The notes: generated by a model from the letters alone, not told the origin. Positions 32,702-41,396 are shown, counted from the first letter of the stretch. The stretch is DNA of 64,000 nt from Thermopetrobacter sp964430935 (GCA_964430935.1 CAYSHK010000039.1:66683-130682); one strand, 5' to 3'. Program-made: numbers and translations.

Positions 32702-33277
32702 ATGCGGGACAGGCCCGACGATGATGAGCTCATGGCCGCGGTCGCGCGCGGCGAGGAGAAGGCTTTCGCGACGCTGCTGGATCGCCATCTGGAAAGGGTG
32801 CGCGCCATCGGCTGGCGCATGCTCGGTTCCGCCGAAGCCGCCGACGATCTCGCGCAGGACGTCTTCATGCGGATCTGGACAGCGCCCCGGGCCTACGACC
32901 CCGCCCGCGGCCGGTTCGTCTCCTGGCTGTCGCGGGTTGCCGCGAACGCGTGCATCGACCGGTTGCGGCGGAACGAGCCGGTGCAGCTGGACGAGGCCAT
33001 GGCCGCGACGCTGGCCGATCCGGACCCGGATCCGGAACGCCGGACCATGCAGTCGGAGACCGCGGACCGGGTGCGCGCGGCCATCGCCGCGCTTCCCGAA
33101 CGCCAGCGTCTGGCCATCGTGCTGTCCCACGACCTTGGACATACGAACATCGAGATCGCACGCATCATGGATACCACCGTCGAAGCGGTGGAATCGCTTC
33201 TGGGGCGGGCCAGGCGCAGGCTCAAGGCGCGGCTGCGCGACGAACTGGCCGCAGGGCTGAAGGATGAAGGATCATGA
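32702..33277 (+). CDS. ECF-type RNA polymerase sigma factor
   Basis: A 191-residue extracytoplasmic-function sigma factor. Region 2 (AFATLLDRHLERVRAIGWRM, AEAADDLAQDVFMRIW) and region 4 (ALPERQRLAIVLSHDLGHTNIEIARIMD) are complete, with the helix-turn-helix in region 4. The ATG at 32702 follows GGAGG; an upstream TTG is possible but weaker. Its stop overlaps the start of the next gene, a one-helix membrane protein, the usual sigma/anti-sigma arrangement. Target promoters are unknown. Confidence 0.92.
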   Translation: MRDRPDDDELMAAVARGEEKAFATLLDRHLERVRAIGWRMLGSAEAADDLAQDVFMRIWTAPRAYDPARGRFVSWLSRVAANACIDRLRRNEPVQLDEAMAATLADPDPDPERRTMQSETADRVRAAIAALPERQRLAIVLSHDLGHTNIEIARIMDTTVEAVESLLGRARRRLKARLRDELAAGLKDEGS

Positions 33278-33777
33278 GCGGAGAAAGGGAACTGGTGGAA
33301 TTCCGCGAATTTCTGGACCGCTGCGGCAGTCGTCCGGAGAACTGGCCCGCGGATAGGCGGGAGGAGATGCTGCGGTTCTGCGCCGGGAACCCGCGGGCCC
33401 GCGCTCTGCTGGCCGAGGCCCGTGCCCTGGACGCTCTGCTCCGCGAAACGGCCGTGCCGCCAGCCGCGCCGGATCTCGCCGGGCGTCTGCTGCGCACCGC
33501 CATGGCCGGCGGAGGAGATGGGCGCGCGGACGTTCCGTCCCGCGATGCGCCGCCACCGGCGGCCAACGACAATCGTCCCGCGATGCGCTGGCTGGCCGCC
33601 GGCTGGCTGGCCGCCTCGCTCCTGATCGGGATCTGGCTCGGACTGTCGGGCCGCATCGTCGTGCCGTCCTCGCTGCTCGATGGCTCGGATGCCCTCGCCG
33701 ATACCGCCGCAGGCGACGCCCTGGCCGATCTGCTGGGGATCGTCTCCAGCGTCGAAGAAGGGGGAGAGACTCTATGA
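33274..33777 (+). CDS. Probable membrane anti-sigma factor
   Basis: A 167-residue protein with a soluble N-terminal half (1-100), one membrane helix (about 105-124, WLAAGWLAASLLIGIWLGL) and a short acidic periplasmic tail. The N-terminus (FREFLDRCGSRPENWPADRR) is helical and resembles alphaproteobacterial anti-sigma proteins; no zinc-binding HxxxCxxC motif is present. Its position, overlapping both the sigma gene and a CnrX-like sensor gene, supports the role. Assignment rests mainly on context. Confidence 0.7.
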   Translation: MSGERELVEFREFLDRCGSRPENWPADRREEMLRFCAGNPRARALLAEARALDALLRETAVPPAAPDLAGRLLRTAMAGGGDGRADVPSRDAPPPAANDNRPAMRWLAAGWLAASLLIGIWLGLSGRIVVPSSLLDGSDALADTAAGDALADLLGIVSSVEEGGETL

Positions 33778-34319
33778 CCGACACCTCGCAGCGGAAGAGG
33801 CGCAGGGGATGGCTGCTTCCCCTGCTGCTCGTCTCCCTGGCCTTCAATCTGCTGGTCGTCGGCGCCGTCGGCGCCATGGTCGCGCGGCACTATCTGGACC
33901 GGAAGGTCTGGAGTGTCCACGACGGCCGCATGGACGCCCGCTGGAAGCGGCGAGCCGCACTGGGCCGCCCCGGGCGCATGCTGCGTGCATCCCGCAGACT
34001 GCTGCGCGAGCTGCCAGCGGAACGTCGCAAGGAGCTTTCCGAGCTGGTGCGCCGTCATCGCCGCGCCATCCGCGAGGCCTATGCGAAGGTGGGCGAGGCC
34101 CGTGCCCGTCTGGCCGCCGTCATCGCCGGGGATCCCTTCGACGGAAACGCCTACGCGGAAGCCATGAAGGCGCTGAGGGAGGCGGATGCTGCGGCCCGCA
34201 TGAAGGTGCTCGATCTGGCGGATGCCTTCCTCCGCGCGCTGACGCCGGAAGAACGTCGGCGCTATGCGGAATTGCTCCGCGACGCCTCCGGATACCGCCG
34301 GTGGCATTCCCGCCATTGA
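33774..34319 (+). CDS. Periplasmic metal-sensor-like protein (CnrX/CpxP-type fold)
   Basis: A 181-residue protein with an N-terminal membrane anchor (about 12-36) and a highly charged helical periplasmic domain with repeated Arg and Glu/Lys (RRLLRELPAERRKELSELVR, RVARARLAAVI-like segments, LTPEERRRYAELL). This pattern fits the heavy-metal-resistance/CpxP-like family that includes CnrX of Cupriavidus, where CnrX senses metal and CnrY/CnrH are the anti-sigma and sigma. No cluster of His or Met typical of the CnrX site is obvious, so the signal may differ. Overlaps the anti-sigma gene by four bases. Confidence 0.75.
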   Translation: MTDTSQRKRRRGWLLPLLLVSLAFNLLVVGAVGAMVARHYLDRKVWSVHDGRMDARWKRRAALGRPGRMLRASRRLLRELPAERRKELSELVRRHRRAIREAYAKVGEARARLAAVIAGDPFDGNAYAEAMKALREADAAARMKVLDLADAFLRALTPEERRRYAELLRDASGYRRWHSRH

Positions 34320-34324
34320 GGCCC

Positions 34325-34339
34325 GGCGGCTCAGCCGCC
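34325..34339. terminator. Short GC hairpin between convergent genes
   Basis: GGCGGC-TCA-GCCGCC lies between the CnrX-like gene and glpD and includes the glpD stop in its loop. A possible weak bidirectional terminator. Confidence 0.35.
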
Positions 34340-35830
34340 CATCCACTCCGTGAAGGCCCGCCGCTCGGCTTCGTCCATGCGCAGCCCGAACTTTCCATGC
34401 CGCCACAGCACGTCCGCGGCGTTGCGCGCCCATTCCGTCCGTTTCAGGAACTCCACCTCGCGTTCGCTCAGCCCGCCGCCGAAGGTCCGCCCCATGTCCG
34501 CGGGTCCCTTCGCGTCCCCCACGACGTCCGTCGCCCGCGTGCCGTAGGCGTGGCACAGCCGCTCCGCCCGCTCCGGTTCCAGCCACGGATGACGCCGCCG
34601 CAGCTCGTCCACCAGCGCGGGCAGCCCGTCGAGAGGGAAATCACCGCCGGGCAGTGGCGCGTACCGTGTCCACGGCGCACCCATTCCGGGGAAGAAGGGC
34701 GCGAGCCTTTCCATCACCTCCTCCGCCAGCTCGCGGTAGGTGGTGAGCTTTCCGCCGTAGATGTTGAGCAGCGGCGCGCCCGTCTCGCCCTCCGTCTGCA
34801 GATCGAGCACGTAGTCGCGTGTCACGGCGCTGGCGGAGGCCTCGCCGCTGTCGTAGAGGGCGCGGATCCCGGCGAAGCTCCATACCACGTCCGCCGGTGT
34901 CACGGGGCGCGCGAAATAGGCCGACATGGCGTTGCACAGATAGTCGATCTCCTCCGCCGACGCGGAGACGTGGTGCGGTCCCTCCGCGGTCATTTCCACG
35001 TCCGTCGTGCCGATCAGCGTGAAATCGCGCTCCCAGGGTATGGCGAAGACGATGCGGCCGTCCGGATTCTGGAAGATGTAGGCCTTGCCGTGTCCGTGGA
35101 GTTTCGGAACCACGATGTGGCTGCCCTTCACGAGCCGCACGCTGCGCCGCGCCCTGCCTTGGCCGTGGCTGCGGGCCGCCACCTCGCCCACCCATGGACC
35201 GGCGGCGTTGACCAGGGCCCGCGCCGCGACCTCCCGACGTCCGTCCGGCTCCTCCAGGACGACGCGCCACAGTCCGTCGTCTCCCCGGCGGGCATCCGCG
35301 AGCGCGGTGTCCACCAGCACTTCCGCGCCATGGTCGGCGGCGTCGCGTGCGGTGAGAATGGTCAGCCGGGCGTCGTCCGTCTGACAGTCGGAATATTCGA
35401 AGCCTTTCGTGAACTCCGGCTTCAGCGGCGCGCCCGCCGGGTCCCGCCGCAGGTCGATCCCGGTGGACGGCGCCAGAAGCTTGCGCCCGCCCAGGTGGTC
35501 GTACAGGAACAGGCCGATGCGGATCATCCAGGCCGGCCTCAGATGGGGCTGATGCGGCAGCACGAAACGCAGGGGGCGGGTGATGTGCGGCGATGCGCGC
35601 CACAGCACCTCGCGCTCCGAAAGCGCCTCGCGCACCAGCCGGAATTCGTAGTGCTCCAGGTAGCGCAGTCCGCCGTGGATGAGTTTCGTGGAGGCCGAGG
35701 AGGTGGCGCTGGCCAGCCCCTCCATTTCCGCCAGCAGCACGGAAAGGCCGCGTCCGGCGGCGTCGCGTGCCACGCCGCAGCCGTTGATTCCGCCGCCGAT
35801 GACGGCAATGTCGTAGATCTTGCGGGACAC
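34331..35830 (-). CDS. glpD: Aerobic glycerol-3-phosphate dehydrogenase
   Basis: Membrane-associated flavoenzyme that oxidises glycerol-3-phosphate to dihydroxyacetone phosphate and reduces quinone. The 499-residue protein has the FAD-binding DIAVIGGGINGCGVARDAAG at the N-terminus, TSSASTKLIHGGLRYLE (GlpD signature), and a C-terminal cap domain. The start is GTG at 35830 with AGGAG eight bases upstream. No glpK or glpF is nearby. The gene begins 29 bases after the 3' end of tRNA-Arg on the same strand, leaving little room for its own promoter. Confidence 0.95.
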   Translation of the reverse strand: MSRKIYDIAVIGGGINGCGVARDAAGRGLSVLLAEMEGLASATSSASTKLIHGGLRYLEHYEFRLVREALSEREVLWRASPHITRPLRFVLPHQPHLRPAWMIRIGLFLYDHLGGRKLLAPSTGIDLRRDPAGAPLKPEFTKGFEYSDCQTDDARLTILTARDAADHGAEVLVDTALADARRGDDGLWRVVLEEPDGRREVAARALVNAAGPWVGEVAARSHGQGRARRSVRLVKGSHIVVPKLHGHGKAYIFQNPDGRIVFAIPWERDFTLIGTTDVEMTAEGPHHVSASAEEIDYLCNAMSAYFARPVTPADVVWSFAGIRALYDSGEASASAVTRDYVLDLQTEGETGAPLLNIYGGKLTTYRELAEEVMERLAPFFPGMGAPWTRYAPLPGGDFPLDGLPALVDELRRRHPWLEPERAERLCHAYGTRATDVVGDAKGPADMGRTFGGGLSEREVEFLKRTEWARNAADVLWRHGKFGLRMDEAERRAFTEWMGG

Positions 35831-35859
35831 GGGGCAATCTCCTGCCCGTTGGAGGGAGG

Positions 35860-35936
35860 TGGTGATCCCGGCAGGATTCGAACCTGCGACCCTCAGATTA
35901 GGAATCTGATGCTCTATCCAGCTGAGCTACGGGACC
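35860..35936 (-). tRNA. tRNA-Arg (anticodon CCT)
   Basis: Normal cloverleaf on the minus strand: acceptor GGTCCCG with CGGGATC (one G-T pair), anticodon stem TCAGA/TCTGA with loop TTCCTAA and anticodon CCT, T-arm GGTTCGAATCC, encoded CCA. A probable promoter is just upstream. glpD follows closely in the same direction. Confidence 0.97.
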
Positions 35937-35946
35937 ACGCCCAATC

Positions 35947-35975
35947 CACATAGTCAATTGCCGCTTCCTGCGCAA
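35947..35975 (-). promoter_or_regulatory. Probable promoter of tRNA-Arg(CCT) and perhaps glpD
   Basis: On the minus strand TTGCGC (35975-35970), 17-bp spacer, TATGTG (35952-35947). Weaker than the other tRNA promoters of this window but correctly placed. Confidence 0.4.
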
Positions 35976-36025
35976 GCCGCTTGCCGTCCCGCGGTCGGAT
36001 TCGCGGTTTCGCGCCATCTTGCGGG

Positions 36026-36080
36026 TTTTGCGGCGGCCCCTGCCGGGCTATAAGGGGGCCGGAAGGTCCGTGCCTTCCGG
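36026..36080 (+). promoter_or_regulatory. Probable argB promoter and leader hairpin
   Basis: TATAAG (36049-36054) with TTTTGC 17 bp upstream, or TTGCGG 15 bp upstream, is a plausible promoter. The predicted transcript start coincides with the perfect stem CCGGAAGG-TCCGTG-CCTTCCGG (36059-36080), which would put a hairpin at the very 5' end of the argB mRNA and may stabilise it. Confidence 0.45.
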
Positions 36081-36111
36081 GGAGCCCGCAGGAATCCGGA
36101 CGAAAGAAACC

Positions 36112-37032
36112 ATGGGAAACGAAACCGAACACCTCTCGCGCGCGGAGGTCGCGCACGTGCTGGCGGAGGCGCTGCCCTTCATGCAGCGCTACGCCGGTCA
36201 GACCGTGGTCATCAAATACGGCGGCCATGCGATGGGGGATCCGGAGCTGGCGCGCAAGTTCTGCGCCGACATCGTGCAGATGAAGCTTTCCGGCATCCAT
36301 CCCGTCATCGTGCATGGCGGCGGGCCGCAGATAGGGGCGATGCTGGAGAAGCTGGGCATCGCGTCGCGTTTCGAGGACGGCCTCCGGGTCACCTGCGCGC
36401 GGACCGTCGAGGTGGCGGAGATGGTTCTTTCGGGATCCATCAACAAGTCCGTGGTGGGCTGCATCCAGAGCGTCGGCGGCAAGGCGGTGGGCATTTCCGG
36501 CAAGGACGGCAACCTGTGCCGCGCACGCAAGCTGCAGAGGAGGAAGACGGATCCGGTCTCCGGTCTGGAGCGCATCATCGATCTGGGATACGTGGGCGAG
36601 CCGGTGCACGTGGACACCGACATCCTCGACACCCTCTCCGATTCCCACGCCATACCCGTCATCGCGCCCATCGGCGTGTCCGCCGAGGGCGAGACCCTGA
36701 ACATCAACGCCGACACGTTCGCCGGTGCCATCGCCACCGCGCTCAAGGCGAAGCGGCTGCTGCTGCTCACGGACGTGGCCGGGGTGCTCGATCCGGAAGG
36801 CGAGCTGATCCCCGAACTGACACCGCGCAGCGTGGAACGGCTGATCGAGGAGGGCGTGATCACCGGCGGCATGATCCCGAAGGTGCGTTCCTCCGTCGAG
36901 GTCCTGAAGGGCGGCGTGGAAGGCGTCGTCATACTCGACGGCCGGGTTCCCCACGCGGTGCTGCTGGAGCTGTTCACCCCACGCGGCGTCGGCACGCGGA
37001 TCAGCGAGGGCGGGGGAGACCCTGAGGCATGA
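36112..37032 (+). CDS. argB: Acetylglutamate kinase
   Basis: Second step of arginine synthesis: phosphorylates N-acetylglutamate. The 306-residue amino-acid-kinase-fold enzyme shows VVIKYGGHAM, VHGGGPQIG and the C-terminal TGGMIPKV nucleotide site. The ATG at 36112 is preceded only by a weak purine stretch (GAAAGAAACC). It begins an operon with a HAD nucleotidase, dapD and probably trmB, joining arginine and lysine biosynthesis as often seen in Rhodospirillales. Confidence 0.95.
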   Translation: MGNETEHLSRAEVAHVLAEALPFMQRYAGQTVVIKYGGHAMGDPELARKFCADIVQMKLSGIHPVIVHGGGPQIGAMLEKLGIASRFEDGLRVTCARTVEVAEMVLSGSINKSVVGCIQSVGGKAVGISGKDGNLCRARKLQRRKTDPVSGLERIIDLGYVGEPVHVDTDILDTLSDSHAIPVIAPIGVSAEGETLNINADTFAGAIATALKAKRLLLLTDVAGVLDPEGELIPELTPRSVERLIEEGVITGGMIPKVRSSVEVLKGGVEGVVILDGRVPHAVLLELFTPRGVGTRISEGGGDPEA

Positions 37033-37745
37033 AGGGACGCGGATTCGACCATGTGCGGCACTGGGTGTTCGATCTCGACAACACCCTCTATCCGGCGCGC
37101 TACCGCCTGTTCGACCAGATCGACGTGCGCATGGGCGAATACATCTCGCGTCTCTTCGGCATCGACCGTGCCGAGGCGCGGCGCATCCAGAAGGACTACT
37201 TCTACCGCTACGGCACGACCCTGCGCGGTCTGATGCGCAACCACGGCACGGATCCGGAGGACTTTCTCGCCTTCGTCCACGACATCGACTATTCGCACAT
37301 GCGGCCGGATCCGGACCTCGATTCGGCACTGGCGGCGCTCCCCGGCCGCAAGTGGGTGTTCACCAACGGGACGGTGGCGCATGCCGAGGCGGTCATGGAC
37401 AGGCTGGGCATATCCCGGCACATCGACGAAGTCTTCGACATCACCCATTCCGGATACACGCCGAAACCCTTTCCGGAGGCCTATCGGGCCTTCGTGGAGC
37501 GCACCGGCGTGCATCCGCGCCGCGCCGCGATGTTCGAGGATATCGCGCGCAATCTTGAACAGCCGCACGAAATGGGCATGATGACCGTTCTCGTCGATCA
37601 TCCCGACAACGTGGACGGCTGCTGCATCAACGACCGGCACGGCGACCGGGATGCGGAATACGTCCATCACGTGACGGACGATCTGGGAGCCTTTCTTGCT
37701 ACCATTGCGAACAGAGACGCGAACCTGACGAAGGAGACGACATGA
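37029..37745 (+). CDS. HAD-family pyrimidine 5'-nucleotidase
   Basis: A 238-residue haloacid-dehalogenase-type phosphatase. The catalytic Asp pair is in VFDLDNTLYP; motif II is in FTNGTVAHA; motif III/IV in MFEDIARNL. The subgroup is the SDT1/pyrimidine-5'-nucleotidase type often found between argB and dapD in alphaproteobacteria. Physiological substrate is probably a pyrimidine monophosphate; this is inferred from family. Overlaps argB and dapD by four bases each. Confidence 0.88.
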   Translation: MKGRGFDHVRHWVFDLDNTLYPARYRLFDQIDVRMGEYISRLFGIDRAEARRIQKDYFYRYGTTLRGLMRNHGTDPEDFLAFVHDIDYSHMRPDPDLDSALAALPGRKWVFTNGTVAHAEAVMDRLGISRHIDEVFDITHSGYTPKPFPEAYRAFVERTGVHPRRAAMFEDIARNLEQPHEMGMMTVLVDHPDNVDGCCINDRHGDRDAEYVHHVTDDLGAFLATIANRDANLTKETT

Positions 37746-38590
37746 GCCACGAGGATCTGAAGGCCGTCATCGAGGCCGCTTTCGAAAACCGCGAGACCGT
37801 CACGCCCGCCACCACCGGCGAGGTGCGCGAGGCCGTGGAGGAGGCCCTCGACCTGCTCGACACCGGCCGGGCCCGCGTGGCCGAGAAGGTCGATGGCGAA
37901 TGGGTGGTCAACCAGTGGTTGAAGATGGCGGTGCTGCTGTCCTTCCGTCTCAACGACATGACCATGATACCCGGTGGTCCGGGCGGAGCCAGCTGGTGGG
38001 ACAAGGTGCCTTCCAAGTTCGAGGGCTGGAGCGAGGACGATTTCCGCAGGGCCGGCTTCCGCGCCGTCCCCAATTGCGTGGTGCGCCGCTCCGCCTACAT
38101 CGCCCCGGGCGTGGTGCTCATGCCCTCCTTCGTGAATCTCGGCGCCTATGTCGATTCCGGCACCATGGTGGACACCTGGGCCACCGTCGGCTCCTGCGCC
38201 CAGATAGGGAAGAACGTGCACATCTCCGGCGGCGCGGGCATAGGCGGAGTGCTGGAGCCCCTGCAGGCCGGTCCGGTGATCATCGAGGACAACTGCTTCA
38301 TCGGCGCCCGCGCCGAAGTCGCCGAGGGCGTCGTCGTCGGCGAGGGATCGGTGCTTTCCATGGGCGTCTACATCGGCCAGTCCACGCGCATCGTCGACCG
38401 CGAGACGGGCGAGATCCACTATGGAAAGGTCCCGCCCTACTCGGTGGTGGTCTCCGGCACCATGCCGGGCTCGAAGACCGAACTGCCCAACGGAGCGCCG
38501 GCGCCGAACCTCTACTGCGCGGTGATCGTCAAGCGCGTGGACGAGCGCACCCGCGCCAAGACCTCCATCAACGAGCTGCTGCGTGACTGA
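37742..38590 (+). CDS. dapD: 2,3,4,5-tetrahydropyridine-2,6-dicarboxylate N-succinyltransferase
   Basis: Lysine/diaminopimelate pathway enzyme transferring succinyl from succinyl-CoA. The 282-residue protein has an N-terminal helical domain and a left-handed beta-helix of hexapeptide repeats (YIAPGVVLMPSFVNLGAYV, GGVLEPLQAGPVIIEDNCFI), with the C-terminal LPNGAPAPNLYCAVIVK region typical of DapD. Its presence shows the succinylase branch of diaminopimelate synthesis. Confidence 0.96.
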   Translation: MSHEDLKAVIEAAFENRETVTPATTGEVREAVEEALDLLDTGRARVAEKVDGEWVVNQWLKMAVLLSFRLNDMTMIPGGPGGASWWDKVPSKFEGWSEDDFRRAGFRAVPNCVVRRSAYIAPGVVLMPSFVNLGAYVDSGTMVDTWATVGSCAQIGKNVHISGGAGIGGVLEPLQAGPVIIEDNCFIGARAEVAEGVVVGEGSVLSMGVYIGQSTRIVDRETGEIHYGKVPPYSVVVSGTMPGSKTELPNGAPAPNLYCAVIVKRVDERTRAKTSINELLRD

Positions 38591-39308
38591 AGACCGCGGG
38601 AGCCGCACCGGCATGGACGGAAACCCGGGGCCGGACCAGCGCTTCCACGGGCGCCGCAAGTCGCGGCCCCTGAAACCGCGTCAGCGGCGTCTCGTGGAGG
38701 ACCTGCTTCCGGCCATCCGCATCACGGCGGACGACGACGCGCTGCTCGCCGATCCATCGCGTCTCTTCGCGCCGCCGCCGGACCGCATGGTGCTGGAGAT
38801 CGGCTTCGGCGGCGGGGAGCATCTGGCGCGGCTGGCGGAGACGCGGCCCGACGACGGCTTCATCGGCTGCGAACCGTTCGTCAACGGCGTCGCCAAGCTG
38901 CTGGTGGCCATCGAGGAGAAGGGGCTGGCGAACATCCGTATCTGGGACGACGACGCCCGTCCCCTCCTGGATCTTCTCGGTCCGCGGACGCTCGACGAGG
39001 TCTATCTGCTCTACCCGGATCCCTGGCCGAAGAAGCGCCATCGCAAGCGCCGCTTCGTCAATGCCGGGAATCTGGAGCGGCTGCACCGCGTCCTGAAGCC
39101 GGGAGGGCTGTTCTTCTTCGCCAGCGACATTCCGGACTACGCCGCCTGGACCCTGGAGCACGTGCGCCGGCATGGCGGTTTCGAATGGCTGGCCGAGGGG
39201 CCGGACGACTGGCGCCGCCCCCCGGAAGGCTGGCGTCCCACCCGCTACGAGGCCAAGGCCCTGCGTGCGGGCCGTACACCGGCCTATCTGCGTTTCGCCC
39301 GGCGGTGA
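38583..39308 (+). CDS. trmB: tRNA (guanine-N7-)-methyltransferase
   Basis: Methylates G46 in tRNA variable loops. The 241-residue SAM-dependent enzyme has motif I VLEIGFGGGEHL, and the TrmB hallmark YPDPWPKKRHRKRRF. The start is uncertain: a GTG at 38583 overlaps the dapD stop, while an ATG at 38613 has GGGAG ten bases before it and would give 231 residues. Last gene of the argB-dapD cluster; convergent with coaA, seven bases away. Confidence 0.93.
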   Translation: MTEDRGSRTGMDGNPGPDQRFHGRRKSRPLKPRQRRLVEDLLPAIRITADDDALLADPSRLFAPPPDRMVLEIGFGGGEHLARLAETRPDDGFIGCEPFVNGVAKLLVAIEEKGLANIRIWDDDARPLLDLLGPRTLDEVYLLYPDPWPKKRHRKRRFVNAGNLERLHRVLKPGGLFFFASDIPDYAAWTLEHVRRHGGFEWLAEGPDDWRRPPEGWRPTRYEAKALRAGRTPAYLRFARR

Positions 39309-39315
39309 GCGGACG

Positions 39316-40269
39316 TCAGATCTTCCGCAGATACACTCTGTCGACACGGTGCCGGGGCCCCTTGTGCAGGATGAGATCGGCCCGCTGGCGTGTGGGCAGG
39401 ATGTTCTCGCGCAGGTTGACGAGATTGATCGCCTCCCAGATCTGCACGGCGATCGCCTCCGCTTCCTCGTCGTCCAGATCCGCGTAGCGGTGGAAGTAGG
39501 AGCGTGGATCGCGGAAGGCCGTGCGGCGCAGGCTGAAGAAGCGCTCCACGTACCAGCGTCGCAGGACCTCCTCCTCCGCGTCGATGTAGATGGAGAAGTC
39601 GAAGAAGTCGGAGACGAAGGGGATGGCCGTGCCGTCCCGTGGCAGGCGTCCCGTCTGCAGCACGTTGAGCCCCTCCACGATGAGGATGTCCGGCTGGTCT
39701 ATAATCAGCGTCCTGCCCTTCACCACGTCGTAGGTGAGGTGGTCGTAGACGGGGGCCTCCACCGCGCCCCGGCCGGCCTTCACGTCCGCCAGGAAGCGCA
39801 GCAGCCGCGGCAGGTCGTAGGATTCGGGAAAGCCCTTGCGCCCCATCAGGCCCCGGGCCTCCAGCTCCGCGTTGGGCAGCAGGAACCCGTCGGTGGGCAG
39901 CAGCTGCACGCGCGGATGGTTCGGCCAGCGCTTCAGAAGCTTCAGCAGAATGCGCGCCGTGGTGGACTTGCCCACCGCCACCGAGCCGGCCATGCCGATG
40001 ATGAACGGCACCTTGCGGCTGTTTCCCCCGAGAAAGCGGCGCCGGGCTCCGAACAGCTCCTGCGAGGCCGCCACGTGGAGATTCAGCAGACGCGAGAGCG
40101 GCAGGTAGATGGTCTCCACCTCCTTGATGTCCAGCCGCTCGTTGAGGCCGCGCACCTCCTCGATGTCCTCCGCGGTGAGCGTCAGCGGGGTGTCGGCCCG
40201 CAGCCGCGCCCATTCCTCGCGGCTGAAGCTGCGGTACGGGGAGAGGGCTTCGGGGGATGCCTGTTCCAT
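39316..40269 (-). CDS. coaA: Pantothenate kinase (type I)
   Basis: First step of coenzyme A synthesis. The 317-residue P-loop kinase shows GSVAVGKSTTARIL, followed by LLPTDGFLLPN and the RGLMGRKGFPESYD segment characteristic of CoaA. It is the last gene of the hisB-DUF2628-hisHAFE-coaA cluster, 22 bases after hisE; this fusion of histidine and CoA genes is a known alphaproteobacterial order. Confidence 0.96.
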   Translation of the reverse strand: MEQASPEALSPYRSFSREEWARLRADTPLTLTAEDIEEVRGLNERLDIKEVETIYLPLSRLLNLHVAASQELFGARRRFLGGNSRKVPFIIGMAGSVAVGKSTTARILLKLLKRWPNHPRVQLLPTDGFLLPNAELEARGLMGRKGFPESYDLPRLLRFLADVKAGRGAVEAPVYDHLTYDVVKGRTLIIDQPDILIVEGLNVLQTGRLPRDGTAIPFVSDFFDFSIYIDAEEEVLRRWYVERFFSLRRTAFRDPRSYFHRYADLDDEEAEAIAVQIWEAINLVNLRENILPTRQRADLILHKGPRHRVDRVYLRKI

Positions 40270-40291
40270 GATACCCCTTTCCGGCCCGCCG

Positions 40292-40624
40292 TCAGTCGCC
40301 TTTTCGGCGGGCCTTCTCCTCGAGGCCGGAAAGGCCGAAGCGCCTCTCCAGCTCCTCCATCACGTCGGCGAGCGGCACGTCGCGCGCCATCAGCGCCACG
40401 AGGAAATGGTAGAGCATGTCCGCGGCCTCCGCCCGCACGTCCTTGCGCTTGCCGTCGACCACCGCCAGAGCCAGCTCCACGCCTTCCTCGCCCAGCTTCT
40501 TCGCGCACTTGTGCGGCCCCTGGGAGAGAAGCTTGGCGGTGTAGGATTCCTTCGGCGATGCCGTCCTGCGCCGCTCCAGTTCCGCGATCAGGCGCTCCAG
40601 CACGTCCAGGCGGTTATCGGTCAT
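40292..40624 (-). CDS. hisE: Phosphoribosyl-ATP pyrophosphatase
   Basis: Second step of histidine synthesis. The 110-residue all-helical MazG-fold protein shows SYTAKLLSQGPHKCAKKLGEEGVEL and the EAADMLYHFLVAL segment, with the catalytic acidic residues intact. It is a stand-alone HisE, not fused to HisI. Overlaps hisF by eleven bases. Confidence 0.95.
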   Translation of the reverse strand: MTDNRLDVLERLIAELERRRTASPKESYTAKLLSQGPHKCAKKLGEEGVELALAVVDGKRKDVRAEAADMLYHFLVALMARDVPLADVMEELERRFGLSGLEEKARRKGD

Positions 40625-41396
40625 TGCCCTGCACTCCGTCCAGCCGCATCGGCACGCCATGCGCCGCCATGTAGGCCTTGGTTTCGGGAATGGAATAGGT
40701 TCCGAAATGGAAGATCGAGGCGGCCAGCACGGCCGTGGCATGTCCCTCCAGAATGCCTTCCACCATGTGATCCAGCGTGCCCACGCCGCCGGATGCGATC
40801 ACCGGAACCGGGATCGCGTCGGCGATGGCGCGGGTCAGGGCGATGTCGAATCCCTCGCCGGTTCCATCGCGATCCATGGAGGTGAGCAGAATCTCCCCGG
40901 CTCCCAGTTCCACCACCTCGCGGGCGTAGTCCACGGCGTCGATGCCGGTGGGCTTGCGGCCGCCGTGGGTGAAGATCTCCCATTTCCCGGGCTTCACCTG
41001 TTTGGCGTCGATGGCGATGACGATGCACTGCGAGCCGAACTTCTCCGCCGCCTCGCGCACGAATTCGCGGTTGAAGACGGCGGCGGTGTTGATGGACACC
41101 TTGTCCGCGCCCGCCAGCAGCAGCCTGCGGATGTCGTCGGTGGTGCGCACGCCGCCGCCGACGGTGAGCGGCATGAAGCACTGTTCGGCTGTGGCCCGCA
41201 CCACGTCGAGGATGATGCCCCGATTCTCGTGCGAGGCGGTGATGTCGAGGAAGCACAGCTCGTCCGCGCCGGCCTCGTCGTAGGCCTTGGCGATCTCCAC
41301 CGGATCCCCCGCGTCCCGCAGGTTGACGAAGTTCACGCCCTTCACGACGCGCCCGTCCTTGACGTCCAGACAGGGAATGACCCGCGCCTTGAGCAT
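40614..41396 (-). CDS. hisF: Imidazole glycerol phosphate synthase, cyclase subunit
   Basis: TIM-barrel cyclase that uses ammonia delivered by HisH. The 260-residue protein begins LKARVIPCLDVKDGRVVKG with the catalytic Asp11, has the second catalytic Asp in VIAIDAKQV, and SINTAAV and GVGT phosphate-binding loops. Its ATG shares one base with the hisA stop (TGATG). Confidence 0.96.
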   Translation of the reverse strand: MLKARVIPCLDVKDGRVVKGVNFVNLRDAGDPVEIAKAYDEAGADELCFLDITASHENRGIILDVVRATAEQCFMPLTVGGGVRTTDDIRRLLLAGADKVSINTAAVFNREFVREAAEKFGSQCIVIAIDAKQVKPGKWEIFTHGGRKPTGIDAVDYAREVVELGAGEILLTSMDRDGTGEGFDIALTRAIADAIPVPVIASGGVGTLDHMVEGILEGHATAVLAASIFHFGTYSIPETKAYMAAHGVPMRLDGVQGNDR

